Source: Flavobacterium sp. Root901
GTDB lineage: Bacteria; Bacteroidota; Bacteroidia; Flavobacteriales; Flavobacteriaceae
Direction of reading: 5' to 3'
Assembly: GCF_001429765.1 (NCBI RefSeq)
Contig: NZ_LMJB01000001.1
Location: 666,346-730,345 of the forward strand
Length of the DNA: 64,000 bases
Both the position numbers and the translations under genes were made by a program. The notes beneath the pieces are model-generated. The model did not search any database and was not told the DNA's origin. It was given only the letters and a program-made list of their open reading frames with translations. This document shows positions 8,205 through 18,047 of the stretch, piece by piece (positions within the stretch are counted from its first letter, which is position 1; each line of letters starts with the position of its first letter).

Positions 8205-9275
8205 CTAGAAAGAGTATGTTGTAGCAAGTAAAGCGAAGAATGAACCTCCTGTTGGAGCAGCATCGCTGTCTAAAAAGATATCCTCAGATGCAGCATCGTA
8301 TCTTAACTCTGGAATTATTGTAAGTTTTCCAACTTTATAGTTTAATGAAACTGTATTAGCAAATACACTAGATCCTGTTAATGTACCTAAACTTGGAGCA
8401 GCATCTTTAGCATCAAAATATTCAATTCTGTAAGCTAAAAGCAAAGAAGGACTGAATGAATAGTTAGCATATCCAACTAATGAAAACCACTCACCATCTA
8501 AAGTTGAATCAAAATCATTTTTAGTTTTAGCGTAAGTAGCATTTAATCCAAGACCAAAGCTGTCACTAATTGTTTTAGATGCAGTCAAATCAAATTGAGT
8601 TTTATTTTCATCAGATGCAGGATTGCTGCTTCCTGAAGTAAAATTCAAATAGGCACTTCCTGTATCTCCAATATACCCCACTTGTCCGATATATGTTTTT
8701 TGTGTCGAACCCGCATCCATAGCCGATTTAAAATCTGTTGGATTTGTTACACCAAACATAGCTGTGAATTTCCCTGAAGTATACTGAGCTTTAACTCCGG
8801 TATTAAAAAATGGCCCGTAAGAGAAAGCATAAGACATACTGTAGTTTTTATTATCTACGGCATCTAATACTTCATAGCCAATATGTGTACCAAAACTACC
8901 GGCAACAACTTTAAATTCGTCAGTAATCTGGTAAGTGAAAAATAATTGTTTAATTAAAAATTTAGCATTTATATCTTTATCTGTTGTTTCATTATATGAA
9001 AATTCTCCTGCTCTTTTTCCAAAGCCTAAGTCTACAAATACAGAAGCTTTCCCAAATGTATGACCTGCCTCGATCGAAGCCATTCCTAATTCAAACGAAT
9101 CCTGTGAGTTGGTAAAGCTCGTTAATCCGTTCATTTGTTTAGAAAAATCATATTTATAGTAAGCATCCGCCGACCCTCCCCAAGTAGTTGCTGGTGAAGC
9201 TGGTTTTTCATCCTCTTGTGCAAAAGCAAAAGAACTGGTTAACGTGGCAGCTAAAATGTAAAATACTTTTTTCAT
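8205..9275 (-). CDS. Putative outer membrane beta-barrel porin
   Basis: A 356-residue protein with signal peptide (about 1-19, ending SFAFAQ). Repeated amphipathic strands follow, with the mature N-terminus around TTWGGSADAYYKYDF and a final strand ending FFALLATTYSF, typical of an outer membrane barrel with a C-terminal aromatic residue. It resembles the 'putative beta-barrel porin-2' group (OmpL-like, PF07642) often found near transport genes in Bacteroidota. The solute is unknown. It is a single gene with its own terminator (8142-8173). Although it lies next to the polysaccharide locus, a 592-base gap separates them and I see no sign that it belongs to it. Confidence 0.8.
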   Translation of the reverse strand: MKKVFYILAATLTSSFAFAQEDEKPASPATTWGGSADAYYKYDFSKQMNGLTSFTNSQDSFELGMASIEAGHTFGKASVFVDLGFGKRAGEFSYNETTDKDINAKFLIKQLFFTYQITDEFKVVAGSFGTHIGYEVLDAVDNKNYSMSYAFSYGPFFNTGVKAQYTSGKFTAMFGVTNPTDFKSAMDAGSTQKTYIGQVGYIGDTGSAYLNFTSGSSNPASDENKTQFDLTASKTISDSFGLGLNATYAKTKNDFDSTLDGEWFSLVGYANYSFSPSLLLAYRIEYFDAKDAAPSLGTLTGSSVFANTVSLNYKVGKLTIIPELRYDAASEDIFLDSDAAPTGGSFFALLATTYSF

Positions 9276-9867
9276 GTGTTAATTGGTTTTTAGTTATTAA
9301 TTGATTTTGGTTAGTTAATCGTTTATATATCTATTTAATAGTATAAGTCATTTTTAAAACCCTGAATCTCCCCCTAAAACCTCCTCATTTTCATTAGCGA
9401 ATTTATTAACTTTTGTATGAGTAGAATAATCAGAAAGTAATTTTTTGACGTTTTAAGCGAAGAATTATGGATTACAAAAATAAAACTGGCAATAATCGTT
9501 ATTTGACATTTATAGCGTTTTGTTTTTGAAAATTCAATAACTAATTTTCACGAATTTAACTCAAAAAACAAGGGCAAGCGCGCAATAAACATCATTAAAA
9601 ACACCAAAAATAGTCATAAAACACATTTAATAAAGATACAGCCCTAATTTTTTAAGGGGTATATTTAAATTTAAAATATTTGAACAAAAAAAATTTCGGT
9701 CTCATAAATCAATATAAGCCTGACAAGCACATAATAAAAATTCCTACAAAAAAAACTTATTCAATTTAACCCATTGTGTTATGGAATGACAACTCCAAAT
9801 GGAATAATAAAAACAAAAAAAAGCCTGCTCAGATTTGAGCAGGCTTACTTATTTCTAACCGTGTATT
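9276..9867. other. Long AT-rich intergenic region
   Basis: Apart from the terminator at 9821-9846, I see no gene, RNA or clear repeat here. A TATTTTTG box on the minus strand (9475-9482) could be a distant -7 element for the porin-like gene, but no matching -33 box is visible. Confidence 0.5.
9821..9846 (-). terminator. Terminator of the SusC-to-GH5 operon
   Basis: AAGCCTGCTC and GAGCAGGCTT form a perfect stem of 10 bp or more around a 6-nt loop. On the minus strand it is followed by TTTTTTTTG. It closes the operon 21 bases after the stop codon of the GH5 gene. Confidence 0.85.
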
Positions 9868-10833
9868 TTATTCCTGATTATTGTACTTTCTTAAAAACTC
9901 CCGAACTTTTATTCCTGATTCTTTTAAATCTTCATCCTTCCATTTTCCATCTGATTTTGCAGATTTTTTCAAAATAGAGCAAGTTTCATCTTTATCAGAT
10001 ACTGACCATGTAACCCAGCTTAGTTTTTTTGATTCCATCCAGTCAATGTATTCCTGCCATGCTTTTATATTTAACGGTCCGTCTCCAGAAGCTTCCATTC
10101 CGGCCGATTCAGACACAAATATTGGCAAACCTCTTTTTAATGCCTGATCTGTACGGTCCCTTAATTCTTTGCCATGTGTTGCTGCATAAAAGTGCATAGT
10201 ATACATTATATTATTGAATCCTAAAATTGGATCTTCTGCCGGAAGATCGACATCCTGATCCCAATGCGGTGACCCTACCAATATAATATTATTAGGATCG
10301 TTTTCTCTAATGGCACTTATAACCTCTTCTGCATAGGTTTTTACTTCCCACCAGCTTTCATAATCAGGTTCATTTAATATCTCATATATTATATTAGGAT
10401 ATCTGGCGTATTTTTGAGACATTTCTGTAAAAAATTCTTTTGCTTCTTTTAGATTCACATTATGACTGTGCCAATCGATAATTACATATATATCAGCTTT
10501 AATAGCTCCGTTTATAACGGCTTCAATTTTTTCTTTTGAAAATTGCGGATCGTTGTTATAAGAGTAATCTCCAAGTTCAATTCCCATTGCAGCACGCACA
10601 ACGTTGCAGTTAAAATCTTTTTTGAGCCAGCTTACGGCCTTTTCATTATAAAATCGCGGCCACATACTATGCCACCCAAAACTTAAACCGCGCAATACTA
10701 CAGGTTCATTGTTTTTATCTACAAGCTGTGTTCCTTTAAGACTCAGCTGCCCGTGCTTTTTGACAAACTGGGCATTTAAAAATCCGCATAATAATAAAAA
10801 TACAATTGTAATTAACTTTTTAAATCTGATCAT
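9868..10833 (-). CDS. GH5 endo-beta-1,4-glucanase (GH5_2-like), secreted
   Basis: Predicted retaining endoglucanase that cuts beta-1,4-glucan links. I place the start at 10833 (MIRFKKLITIVFLLL...), giving 321 aa with a signal peptide ending FLNAQ. The in-frame ATG at 10872 would lie inside the upstream GH27 gene. Family signs are IDWHSHN, the acid/base Glu155 in YEILNEP, a His/Tyr-rich MHFYAATHG, and the nucleophile Glu242 in FVSESAG. The tail around SWVTWSVSDKDETC resembles GH5_2 cellulases such as Bacillus Cel5A. It is the last gene of the SusC operon, 11 bases after GH27. In a mannan locus an endoglucanase points to glucomannan, where it would cut between glucosyl units. Confidence 0.87.
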   Translation of the reverse strand: MIRFKKLITIVFLLLCGFLNAQFVKKHGQLSLKGTQLVDKNNEPVVLRGLSFGWHSMWPRFYNEKAVSWLKKDFNCNVVRAAMGIELGDYSYNNDPQFSKEKIEAVINGAIKADIYVIIDWHSHNVNLKEAKEFFTEMSQKYARYPNIIYEILNEPDYESWWEVKTYAEEVISAIRENDPNNIILVGSPHWDQDVDLPAEDPILGFNNIMYTMHFYAATHGKELRDRTDQALKRGLPIFVSESAGMEASGDGPLNIKAWQEYIDWMESKKLSWVTWSVSDKDETCSILKKSAKSDGKWKDEDLKESGIKVREFLRKYNNQE

Positions 10834-10844
10834 ACTATATAATT

Positions 10845-12077
10845 TTAAAGAGACAATTTCAATGTTATGCAATCATGTGAAGCTAATTCTGCTGTAAAAT
10901 TCTTTTTTGTATTGCCGGAATCTTTATTGGTCCAAAGATTTTTAAGTTTGAATGTTGTTTTTTGGAAATCAGCTTCATAGCCGAAATCTACATCTTTTAT
11001 TGGATTTTTCTTCCAGTCGAAATTAATTTTTTTCGCAGCTTCACTTCTGTTTAAAAAAGTAACCACCCAATTTCCATCTGACAAAGGTTTAACCCAGACT
11101 TCTAAGCCGTCTTCTGCAGCATGCTTAAAACCCTGAATCCCTAATTTATCCTGATTAATTGCAATTAATTCTTTATTGGTTAAAATTGCCAATGTTTCTT
11201 TTGACATTTTTCTGTAATCGTTTCCTGTAAATAATGGCGATGAAAGCATACACCACATTGCAAAATGCGATTTATCTTCGGTATTGTTCATTTCGTTTCC
11301 AACTTCCATCATATCAAAATCATTCCAATGATCCGGACCTGAATATTTGCGAATGTCTTTTCGCATTTCAGCAATTTTCATAAATCCCCAGGAAGACCAA
11401 TTTTCCGGATGTTTGAATTCGCAGTCAAAACAAGGATAAATATCACCTGAAATTCTCCAAAGATTTCCAACAGGTTTCCCCCATTCCCACGGCTGATTAT
11501 CTCCCCATTCGCAAAGACTGAAAACAATTGGTCTTCCAGCCGTTTTTAACGCATTGCTCATCGTAGTATACGCTTCAGGCGCTGTAATTCCTTTTGTATT
11601 ACACCAATCGTATTTTAAAAAATCAATTCCTAGTTTAGCATAAAAACGGGCATCCTGATATTCATAACCACGGGTTCCCGGATATCCTGCACAGGTTTGC
11701 GTTCCTGCACAATTGTATAAACCAAATTTTAAACCTTTATTGTGCACATAATCAATTACCCCTTTCATTCCGTTAGGAAATTTAACAGGATCAGGAATCA
11801 GGTCTCCATTTGCATCACGTTCTTTTGTCATCCAGCCGTCGTCTAATACTATATAGTTGTATCCTGCTGCTGCCAATCCGGATGAAACCATTATGTCGGC
11901 TGTTTCTTTTACTAGTTTTTCATCAATATTGGTTCCGAAAGTATTCCACGAATTCCATCCCATTGGCGGCGTCATAGCTAAGCCTTCAAATTTTCCCCCT
12001 GTCTGCGTATGTGTATTACCCTGACTAAAACCGAAAACAGACACACATAAAGCCAATCCTAAAATTATTTTCTTCAT
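10845..12077 (-). CDS. Alpha-galactosidase, GH27, secreted
   Basis: Removes alpha-1,6-galactosyl side chains, here most likely from galacto(gluco)mannan oligosaccharides. The 410 residues start with a signal peptide (about 1-19). Next come the GH27 marker TPPMGWNSWNTFG, the substrate loop VLDDGW, the nucleophile Asp157 in FLKYDWCN and the acid/base Asp212 in WRISGDI. CEWGDNQPW and WNDFDMMEVGN are also conserved. The C-terminal beta domain (about 310-410) is complete. It lies after the SusC-SusD-SGBP genes, separated by 91 bases that include a terminator-like hairpin (12108-12139), and is followed by GH5. Confidence 0.95.
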   Translation of the reverse strand: MKKIILGLALCVSVFGFSQGNTHTQTGGKFEGLAMTPPMGWNSWNTFGTNIDEKLVKETADIMVSSGLAAAGYNYIVLDDGWMTKERDANGDLIPDPVKFPNGMKGVIDYVHNKGLKFGLYNCAGTQTCAGYPGTRGYEYQDARFYAKLGIDFLKYDWCNTKGITAPEAYTTMSNALKTAGRPIVFSLCEWGDNQPWEWGKPVGNLWRISGDIYPCFDCEFKHPENWSSWGFMKIAEMRKDIRKYSGPDHWNDFDMMEVGNEMNNTEDKSHFAMWCMLSSPLFTGNDYRKMSKETLAILTNKELIAINQDKLGIQGFKHAAEDGLEVWVKPLSDGNWVVTFLNRSEAAKKINFDWKKNPIKDVDFGYEADFQKTTFKLKNLWTNKDSGNTKKNFTAELASHDCITLKLSL

Positions 12078-12107
12078 TTTATAAAATTTAAAAACATATT
12101 ATAAAAA

Positions 12108-12139
12108 GATATTCCCTAATCTTTCAATCAGGGAATATC
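12108..12139 (-). terminator. Internal terminator or attenuator between SGBP and GH27
   Basis: A perfect 10-bp stem, GATATTCCCT / AGGGAATATC, has a 12-nt loop. On the minus strand the second arm is followed by TTTTTAT. It lies inside the operon, after the surface-binding gene and before the GH27 gene. Confidence 0.65.
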
Positions 12140-12168
12140 TCAAACTAACTCAAAACAAGCAATTTAAA

Positions 12169-13227
12169 TTATTTCAATACAAATCCGATATCGTCAAATA
12201 ATACAGTATTACCTCCGTCATTATTTGATTCCTGGAATGTAAGCATTGTCACACTCGTTGGATCTCCTAATTTATTTAATGGAATTTCCATGTAAACCCA
12301 GGCAGCTGTAACCGGAATTACAAAATTTGGACCTCCGTTTACGCTAAAATTAACCTGCCCGTTTTTAGCTCCTTTAACAGCGATTCTGATTGCTTTATAA
12401 GGAGTCATATCAACATTGAAGCCCCAGTTTCCACCGTCCCATTGACCAAATTCCCATCTCCATGATTTTTCACCCTGATAAGAATCTCCGTCAAAATCAA
12501 AATTAACACCTTTACCAGCCCAAGGTCCTCCCCATTGCATGCCGTATAATTTATCATCGTACAATGCTGTTCCAATTGCTTCTTTAGAAACTGCTGTTCC
12601 GGAGATGTTTGTTACGGCAAGATATCTTTTATCTGCATTAGCAGGAACTTTGATGACTATTTGTTCTAATGTTGAAGAAACTACTGTAACCGGAACTTCA
12701 GGAAGTGTAGCTGTTTTAGCAAGAGTTACAACAGGATTTAAGAAATATTTCCCTTTAATAGTTACCAGATCTCCTTCGGCACAATTTATAAAGTTGAAAC
12801 CAGAAAATGTTGGAGCCGGCGGCGCAACAGTAAAATCATAAACAGCTGTTCCGCTTTTTGTTACAACTTTTAATTTATTTGATGCATTGGCATAAGGTGT
12901 ATTTTCATCAATCAATACAATGATATCGGTATCGGTTACAAAAGTCGGCCTGAAATAGGTATCAAAATCATTAAAATAGATTTTTGTAGTTGAAAGGAGT
13001 CCTTTACCATGAATTACATAATAGTTTTTTGGATCTCCAACGGTAACCGGAGTTAAGGGTTTCATGCTTCCATCTTCATTATATCCCGATGGAGAAACTG
13101 ATTCTATAACCGGAGGACCGCTGTACGCTTCGGCACTACTATCATCACTTGAGCATGAAGTAAAAAGCATTAAAGATAACATCCATGCCATACATGCTGC
13201 TAACGAAACAATTTTTATATTTTTCAT
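12169..13227 (-). CDS. Surface glycan-binding lipoprotein with IPT/TIG domains (SusE/F position)
   Basis: Probable outer-surface glycan-binding protein that helps SusC/SusD capture polysaccharide. The 352 residues have a lipoprotein signal (LMLFTSC). Two Ig-like IPT/TIG domains follow (about residues 35-130 and 133-215). The C-terminal domain (about 220-352) is rich in Trp and Gly (WRWEFGQWDGGNWGF) and resembles the glycan-binding domain of Bacteroides SGBP-B proteins. SusD lies 17 bases upstream in the same operon. Binding specificity cannot be read directly; mannan or glucomannan is inferred from the neighbours. Confidence 0.85.
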   Translation of the reverse strand: MKNIKIVSLAACMAWMLSLMLFTSCSSDDSSAEAYSGPPVIESVSPSGYNEDGSMKPLTPVTVGDPKNYYVIHGKGLLSTTKIYFNDFDTYFRPTFVTDTDIIVLIDENTPYANASNKLKVVTKSGTAVYDFTVAPPAPTFSGFNFINCAEGDLVTIKGKYFLNPVVTLAKTATLPEVPVTVVSSTLEQIVIKVPANADKRYLAVTNISGTAVSKEAIGTALYDDKLYGMQWGGPWAGKGVNFDFDGDSYQGEKSWRWEFGQWDGGNWGFNVDMTPYKAIRIAVKGAKNGQVNFSVNGGPNFVIPVTAAWVYMEIPLNKLGDPTSVTMLTFQESNNDGGNTVLFDDIGFVLK

Positions 13228-13244
13228 ATTTTATATTTTTAAAA

Positions 13245-14843
13245 TTATTTAAAAGTATACGGAGCTACTTCTGTTAATTTTGGATTTTTAATTAAATCAT
13301 CTGCAGGATATGGCAGTAAAAGATTTGATGCAGAAATTGTAATATGTTTTTCGTTCTGCTTATCTCCTCTGTTTTGTGCTTCTAAAATTGCTTTTGCCTG
13401 AGCAAACGGAAGACGGCCTAAATCAAAATAATAATCTCCTTCGCAAGCTAACTCAGCACGTCTTTCTCTAAAAATATCATCAAAAGTAATCGACGCTTTT
13501 GGTGCTAAACCTGCTCTTTTACGAACTGCATTATAGGATTTTAAGGCATTTGCATCTGTTGTGCTTCCTGTTTGTGAACCTAAGATTGCTTCAGCATGAA
13601 TTAATAATAATTCGGCATAGCGCATCATATAACTGTTCATACTGCTTTCTCCATTAAATGGTGCATTAAAAGGCCCGGTTATTGGTAAATTTTCTTTCCC
13701 GATTACATATTTCTTTAATCCTGCACCAGAATTCTGGGCTTCATTCACTAATTCAAATGTGTACCCCAAAAGTTTTGGAGAATCTACGGCCAGTGTTTGG
13801 GCATAAGTCATATTTGGATAATAATCTCCCGGAAGCATGAATGTTTCAACTCTTCTTTTATCTCCATTTTCAAAAACATTATGAATTAAATCCTGAGAAG
13901 GCGCAATTTGTCCTGAATAAGTAGTTTCTACCAATCTGTTTTCTGGTGCAAATAATGTATTTGAAAAGTTTCCTTCAAAATAAGTTCCGGCTCCAGTCCA
14001 CTGCCATGAAAAAATAGACTCTTCGTTATTATTATTTTTTTGAAGCCATAAGTCAGCAAAAGATTTAGACGGAAGCTCCTCTCCTCCTAGTAATTTAAAC
14101 TCTCCGCTATTGATCACTTCCTGAGCCATTGCTCTTGCCAATTCGTATTTCTTTTGATATAAATAAACTTTTGCTAAAAATGCTTTTGCAGAACCGCTTG
14201 ACACGTGTGCATTGGCAGCGTAGTTTGAACCTCTGCTTTTTGATCTTAAATTAGCTATTGCAAACTTTAAGTCATTTTCTATAAAAGTATAAACGTCTGC
14301 AGTTGGATTACTTGGAATAACATAATTTTTAGAATAATCTGCATTGTTCTCAATAATTGGTACATTTCCCCAAAGTCTTACCAGGAAGAAATAAGAAAAT
14401 GCTCTGATAAAATGCGCTTCTCCTAATGCATTATTTAAAGCTTCTTTACTAACAGCCGGCCCAACACTCTGAGGTAAATTGTTTATATAAGCATTTGAAT
14501 TAGCAATTGCTCCAAAACAAGATCTCCATGCATCTGAAATAAAGGACTGCGAATTTGTAAAACTCAAATCAGTAAATTTTCCAAAATCATTATATTGACT
14601 TGCATACATATTTCCGGAAATAACATCTGTAATTCCGTAAAATGCAGATTTGTTCATATTAAACCATACAATTCCGTACAATCCGTTAGAAGCATTATCA
14701 AGCTTTTCGTCTGAATCGTAATAATTACCAATTGTAGGAGTTCCTTCTGCCGGCACATCAATAAAGTCCTGCGAACAAGATGATGACATCAGCATTAAAA
14801 TTGTCAAAGCAAAAACGCTGCTTCTTTTTACTATATTTTTCAT
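13245..14843 (-). CDS. SusD/RagB-family nutrient-binding lipoprotein
   Basis: The lid and binding partner of the SusC transporter at the outer membrane. The 532 residues start with a lipoprotein signal (LMSSSCSQDF) and the typical opening FIDVPAEGTPT. TPR-like helical segments follow, including LGEAHFIRAFSYFFLVRLWG, GSAKAFLAKVYLY and MRYAELLLIHAEAI. The C-terminal region with FDDIFRERRAELACEGDYYFDLGR is a SusD hallmark. It lies 12 bases after SusC, the standard pairing. The substrate is inferred to be a mannan from the enzymes on either side. Confidence 0.95.
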   Translation of the reverse strand: MKNIVKRSSVFALTILMLMSSSCSQDFIDVPAEGTPTIGNYYDSDEKLDNASNGLYGIVWFNMNKSAFYGITDVISGNMYASQYNDFGKFTDLSFTNSQSFISDAWRSCFGAIANSNAYINNLPQSVGPAVSKEALNNALGEAHFIRAFSYFFLVRLWGNVPIIENNADYSKNYVIPSNPTADVYTFIENDLKFAIANLRSKSRGSNYAANAHVSSGSAKAFLAKVYLYQKKYELARAMAQEVINSGEFKLLGGEELPSKSFADLWLQKNNNNEESIFSWQWTGAGTYFEGNFSNTLFAPENRLVETTYSGQIAPSQDLIHNVFENGDKRRVETFMLPGDYYPNMTYAQTLAVDSPKLLGYTFELVNEAQNSGAGLKKYVIGKENLPITGPFNAPFNGESSMNSYMMRYAELLLIHAEAILGSQTGSTTDANALKSYNAVRKRAGLAPKASITFDDIFRERRAELACEGDYYFDLGRLPFAQAKAILEAQNRGDKQNEKHITISASNLLLPYPADDLIKNPKLTEVAPYTFK

Positions 14844-14855
14844 AATTATGTCGTA

Positions 14856-17800
14856 TTAAAATTCAACGTTAAAACCAAAAGTTATTTGTCTCGGAACCGG
14901 GTAGCGGCCATTGTCTACGCCAGAAAGCAAAGCATCTTGGTTATATGAACCTACTTCAGGATCGTATCCTTTATATTTTGTAAAAGTGAATAAATTTTGT
15001 CCAGAGGCATACAGTCTTAATCTTGATAATTTTATTTTGGAAATCATATCTAAAGGAAGAGAATATCCTAATGTTACGTTTTGAATTCTTAAGTAAGATC
15101 CATCTTCGATATGACGTGTTGAAATTGCATTATTAATATTGTCATAAGTTGAAGGTCTTGGCAAAGAAGCATCTGTGTTCGCTGCAGAATAAAAATCTGC
15201 CGCTTCAGTTAAATAGTTTGTTCCCATATAACTGTTCATTGTACCAGATAAACGCGTTAAGTTCATTAACTTATTTCCTGATGTTCCCTGAAGGAAAATA
15301 GACAAATCGACATTTTTATATTTGAAATTGTTGGTGAATCCGTAAGTGAATTTTGGATTTGGATTTCCAATAGGAACCAAGTCATTTAAATCGATAACAC
15401 CATCATTGTTCTGATCTTTATAAATTACATCTCCTTTTTGGAAATCTGGTTTTAAAGAGTTTGTTCCGTCTTTTAAAGGCACCTGAGTTCCTCCGGCACT
15501 ATGTCCGTAAGTCAGTAAATCCTGATCTGTTCTGTAAATCCCTACAGCTTCGTAACCTATAAACGAACCAATTGGAAGTCCTTCCTGAGTTCTTGAAACT
15601 GTTACTGTATTATAAGCCAGTGTGTTCATTGTTTTCACAATATTTAAACCAGCCATATCCGTAACTTTATTTACATATTTTGTAAAGTTTAAATTAGAGT
15701 TCCATGAAAAATTGTCTGAGAATTTCTCCGTATAACCCAATGTAATCTCAATACCTTTATTCTGCATACTTCCAAGATTAAAGTATGGAGGATTTACACC
15801 ACCTTCATAATCTCCTCCGCCTGAAAGATAATTAGGAAGCGGCACCTGGTATAAGAAGTTTTTAGATACTTTTTTGTACACATCTACAGTAGCTGTAAGT
15901 TTAGAATCAAACATTGTAAAATCTAATCCTAAGTTGGTCTGCTCCTGAGTTTCCCACTTTAAATCTTTATTTGGTGTATTGGATGGAAGATAAGAAGTTC
16001 CCATTGTGCTGTTAACCAGGTGAAGATTAGAATCGTATAAATTATTACCAATTTGGTTGTTACCGGTTTGTCCCCATCCTGCTCTAAGTTTAATGTTGTC
16101 TACATATTTCTTAGTACTTTCCATGAAAGATTCATTTGAAATTTTCCATGAACCGCTCACAGAACTAAAAACACCCCATTTATTTCCAACAAAGAATTTT
16201 GAAGATCCATCTGTTCTGACTGCACCTGTTAAACTATATCTGTCACCATAATCATACACTACCCTTCCTAAATAAGAAGATAAAGTCTGCGTTCCTGAAT
16301 AAACACCGTTTGTAACCGCTTTAGACAAATCTGAAGCCGAAAGTGATTTATCATTATTATCCTTATAACCATAACCTGTTATAGAATAACCTTCCCAGTG
16401 TGCTCTGTTTGACTCTTGTACTGCCAGAACTGTAAAATTGTGTTTACCAATAGTATTTTTATAAGTAAGCATGTTTTTTAAGTTCCAGGAATTTCCGGTT
16501 GATGGATTATAATATAAGTTAGCATAGCTTTTTACAGCATTTCCTAAAGAATACATTGGATCAAAACGCTGTCCCAAATTATCGTAAATGTATCCACCAG
16601 CTTCAAATCGGTAATCCAAACCTTTGAATAAATCTACCTGAGTATAAAAGTTTCCGGAATAGTTTTTTCTAACTAATTTATTTGAACCTAATAAAGAAAC
16701 TGCCACAGGGTTAACAAATGAAGTGTTTCCACCACTTGGAGGTCCGGCAAATGCACCAGATAATTCTCTAACCGCCACATCTGGTGTTGCTAATAATGAA
16801 GTAGCAACAACTCCGTTAAACTGTCCGTTTAAAGTTAATTTCTCATCGGTAACTGCACCGCTGATGTTTACTCCTACTCTAATGAAGCTGTTTACTTTAG
16901 CATCAATATTAGTTCTGAAATTATATCTTTTGAATCCAGATTCGATTACAATACCATCCTGTTTCAAAACTCCTCCGGAGATATAGTAATTAATTCCTTC
17001 TTTACCTCCTGAAAAAGACAATTGGTTAGAAGACATAAATCCTGTTTGGTAAATAGCATCCTGCCAGTCTGTTCCTTTTCCTAAAAGTTCAGGATGCGCA
17101 AATTCTGGACGGCGCGCTGTAGGATCATAAACATCTGCCAAAGCATTTTGGTGAACTGCATATTCCTGTAAATTCATAGAATGGAGTCTTTTAGGAAGAT
17201 TACTTACTGAATAAGAGTTTTCAAAAGATAACTTTCCAGTTCCTTTCTTACCAGATTTTGTAGTTACAATTACAACTCCGTTTGCACCACGAGAACCATA
17301 AATCGCGGTTGCAGAAGCATCTTTTAAAATATCGATCGATTCAATGTCACTTGGATTAATAAGCGCTAAAGGACTCTGAGTGATGTTTCCGTTATTAGAA
17401 AAGTTAGAATTTCCCTGAGCATTTCTTCCTGAAGTTGATGAATTTCTGGCATCACCTGAAATCGGCACACCATCAATTACATATAAAGGTTCGTTTGTTC
17501 CTGTTAAAGAAGAAACCCCTCTAATTTTTACCGAAACGTTACTTCCCGGTTCACCCGAGTTACTGTTTACAACAACCCCAGCTGCTTTACCCTGCATCAT
17601 TTGGTCAAATGAAGCAACTTTAAGGTTTTCAATATCTTTTGAGCTAATACTTGAAATAGCACTGTTTACATCTTTTCTCTTTTGAGTACCATAACCAATT
17701 ACAACTACGTCTTTTAAGTCTTCAGCACTCGATTTTAAAATTACATTTATCGTTTTTCTTCCATCAACAGCAATCTTTTGCGTATTAAATCCAATAAATG

Positions 17801-18047
17801 AATATACTAAAGTCCCATTTGAAGGAACATCAATAGAATATTTTCCATCAAAATCGGTTGAAGTAGTTGTTTTAGAACCTGCGATGGAGATATTCGCACC
17901 GGGAATAGATAATCCTTTTTCATCAGATACCGTTCCCGAAACTTTTACCTGAGCAGCGGCAAAATTACTCAGTAACAAAAATAATATCAAAGGAATTGCT
18001 CTGTGGTTAGCATTCCAATGAATAAAATTGGTCAGTAGTTTTTTCAT
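14856..18047 (-). CDS. SusC/RagA-family TonB-dependent outer membrane transporter
   Basis: Energy-dependent importer of oligosaccharides across the outer membrane. The 1063 residues begin with a signal peptide (about 1-32, ending FAAAQ), then a carboxypeptidase-regulatory-like domain (VSGTVSDEKGLSIPGANISI, about 35-110). A TonB-dependent plug follows, with the SusC signature DVVVIGYGTQKRKDVNSAIS (about 113-132), LYVIDGVPISG and SIDILKDASATAIYGSRGANGV. The barrel fills the rest and ends in FGFNVEF. It is first in the operon with SusD, SGBP, GH27 and GH5. The 310-base upstream gap presumably holds its promoter and operator. Confidence 0.96.
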   Translation of the reverse strand: MKKLLTNFIHWNANHRAIPLILFLLLSNFAAAQVKVSGTVSDEKGLSIPGANISIAGSKTTTSTDFDGKYSIDVPSNGTLVYSFIGFNTQKIAVDGRKTINVILKSSAEDLKDVVVIGYGTQKRKDVNSAISSISSKDIENLKVASFDQMMQGKAAGVVVNSNSGEPGSNVSVKIRGVSSLTGTNEPLYVIDGVPISGDARNSSTSGRNAQGNSNFSNNGNITQSPLALINPSDIESIDILKDASATAIYGSRGANGVVIVTTKSGKKGTGKLSFENSYSVSNLPKRLHSMNLQEYAVHQNALADVYDPTARRPEFAHPELLGKGTDWQDAIYQTGFMSSNQLSFSGGKEGINYYISGGVLKQDGIVIESGFKRYNFRTNIDAKVNSFIRVGVNISGAVTDEKLTLNGQFNGVVATSLLATPDVAVRELSGAFAGPPSGGNTSFVNPVAVSLLGSNKLVRKNYSGNFYTQVDLFKGLDYRFEAGGYIYDNLGQRFDPMYSLGNAVKSYANLYYNPSTGNSWNLKNMLTYKNTIGKHNFTVLAVQESNRAHWEGYSITGYGYKDNNDKSLSASDLSKAVTNGVYSGTQTLSSYLGRVVYDYGDRYSLTGAVRTDGSSKFFVGNKWGVFSSVSGSWKISNESFMESTKKYVDNIKLRAGWGQTGNNQIGNNLYDSNLHLVNSTMGTSYLPSNTPNKDLKWETQEQTNLGLDFTMFDSKLTATVDVYKKVSKNFLYQVPLPNYLSGGGDYEGGVNPPYFNLGSMQNKGIEITLGYTEKFSDNFSWNSNLNFTKYVNKVTDMAGLNIVKTMNTLAYNTVTVSRTQEGLPIGSFIGYEAVGIYRTDQDLLTYGHSAGGTQVPLKDGTNSLKPDFQKGDVIYKDQNNDGVIDLNDLVPIGNPNPKFTYGFTNNFKYKNVDLSIFLQGTSGNKLMNLTRLSGTMNSYMGTNYLTEAADFYSAANTDASLPRPSTYDNINNAISTRHIEDGSYLRIQNVTLGYSLPLDMISKIKLSRLRLYASGQNLFTFTKYKGYDPEVGSYNQDALLSGVDNGRYPVPRQITFGFNVEF

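Noticed and set aside
8205-9275. Porin-like gene as part of the mannan locus
   Set aside because: It is separated by 592 bases and a terminator from the GH5 gene, with no sequence link to glycans.
10834-10872. Upstream ATG for the GH5 gene at 10872
   Set aside because: It lies within the GH27 coding region, and the residues before MIRFKKL would spoil the signal peptide.
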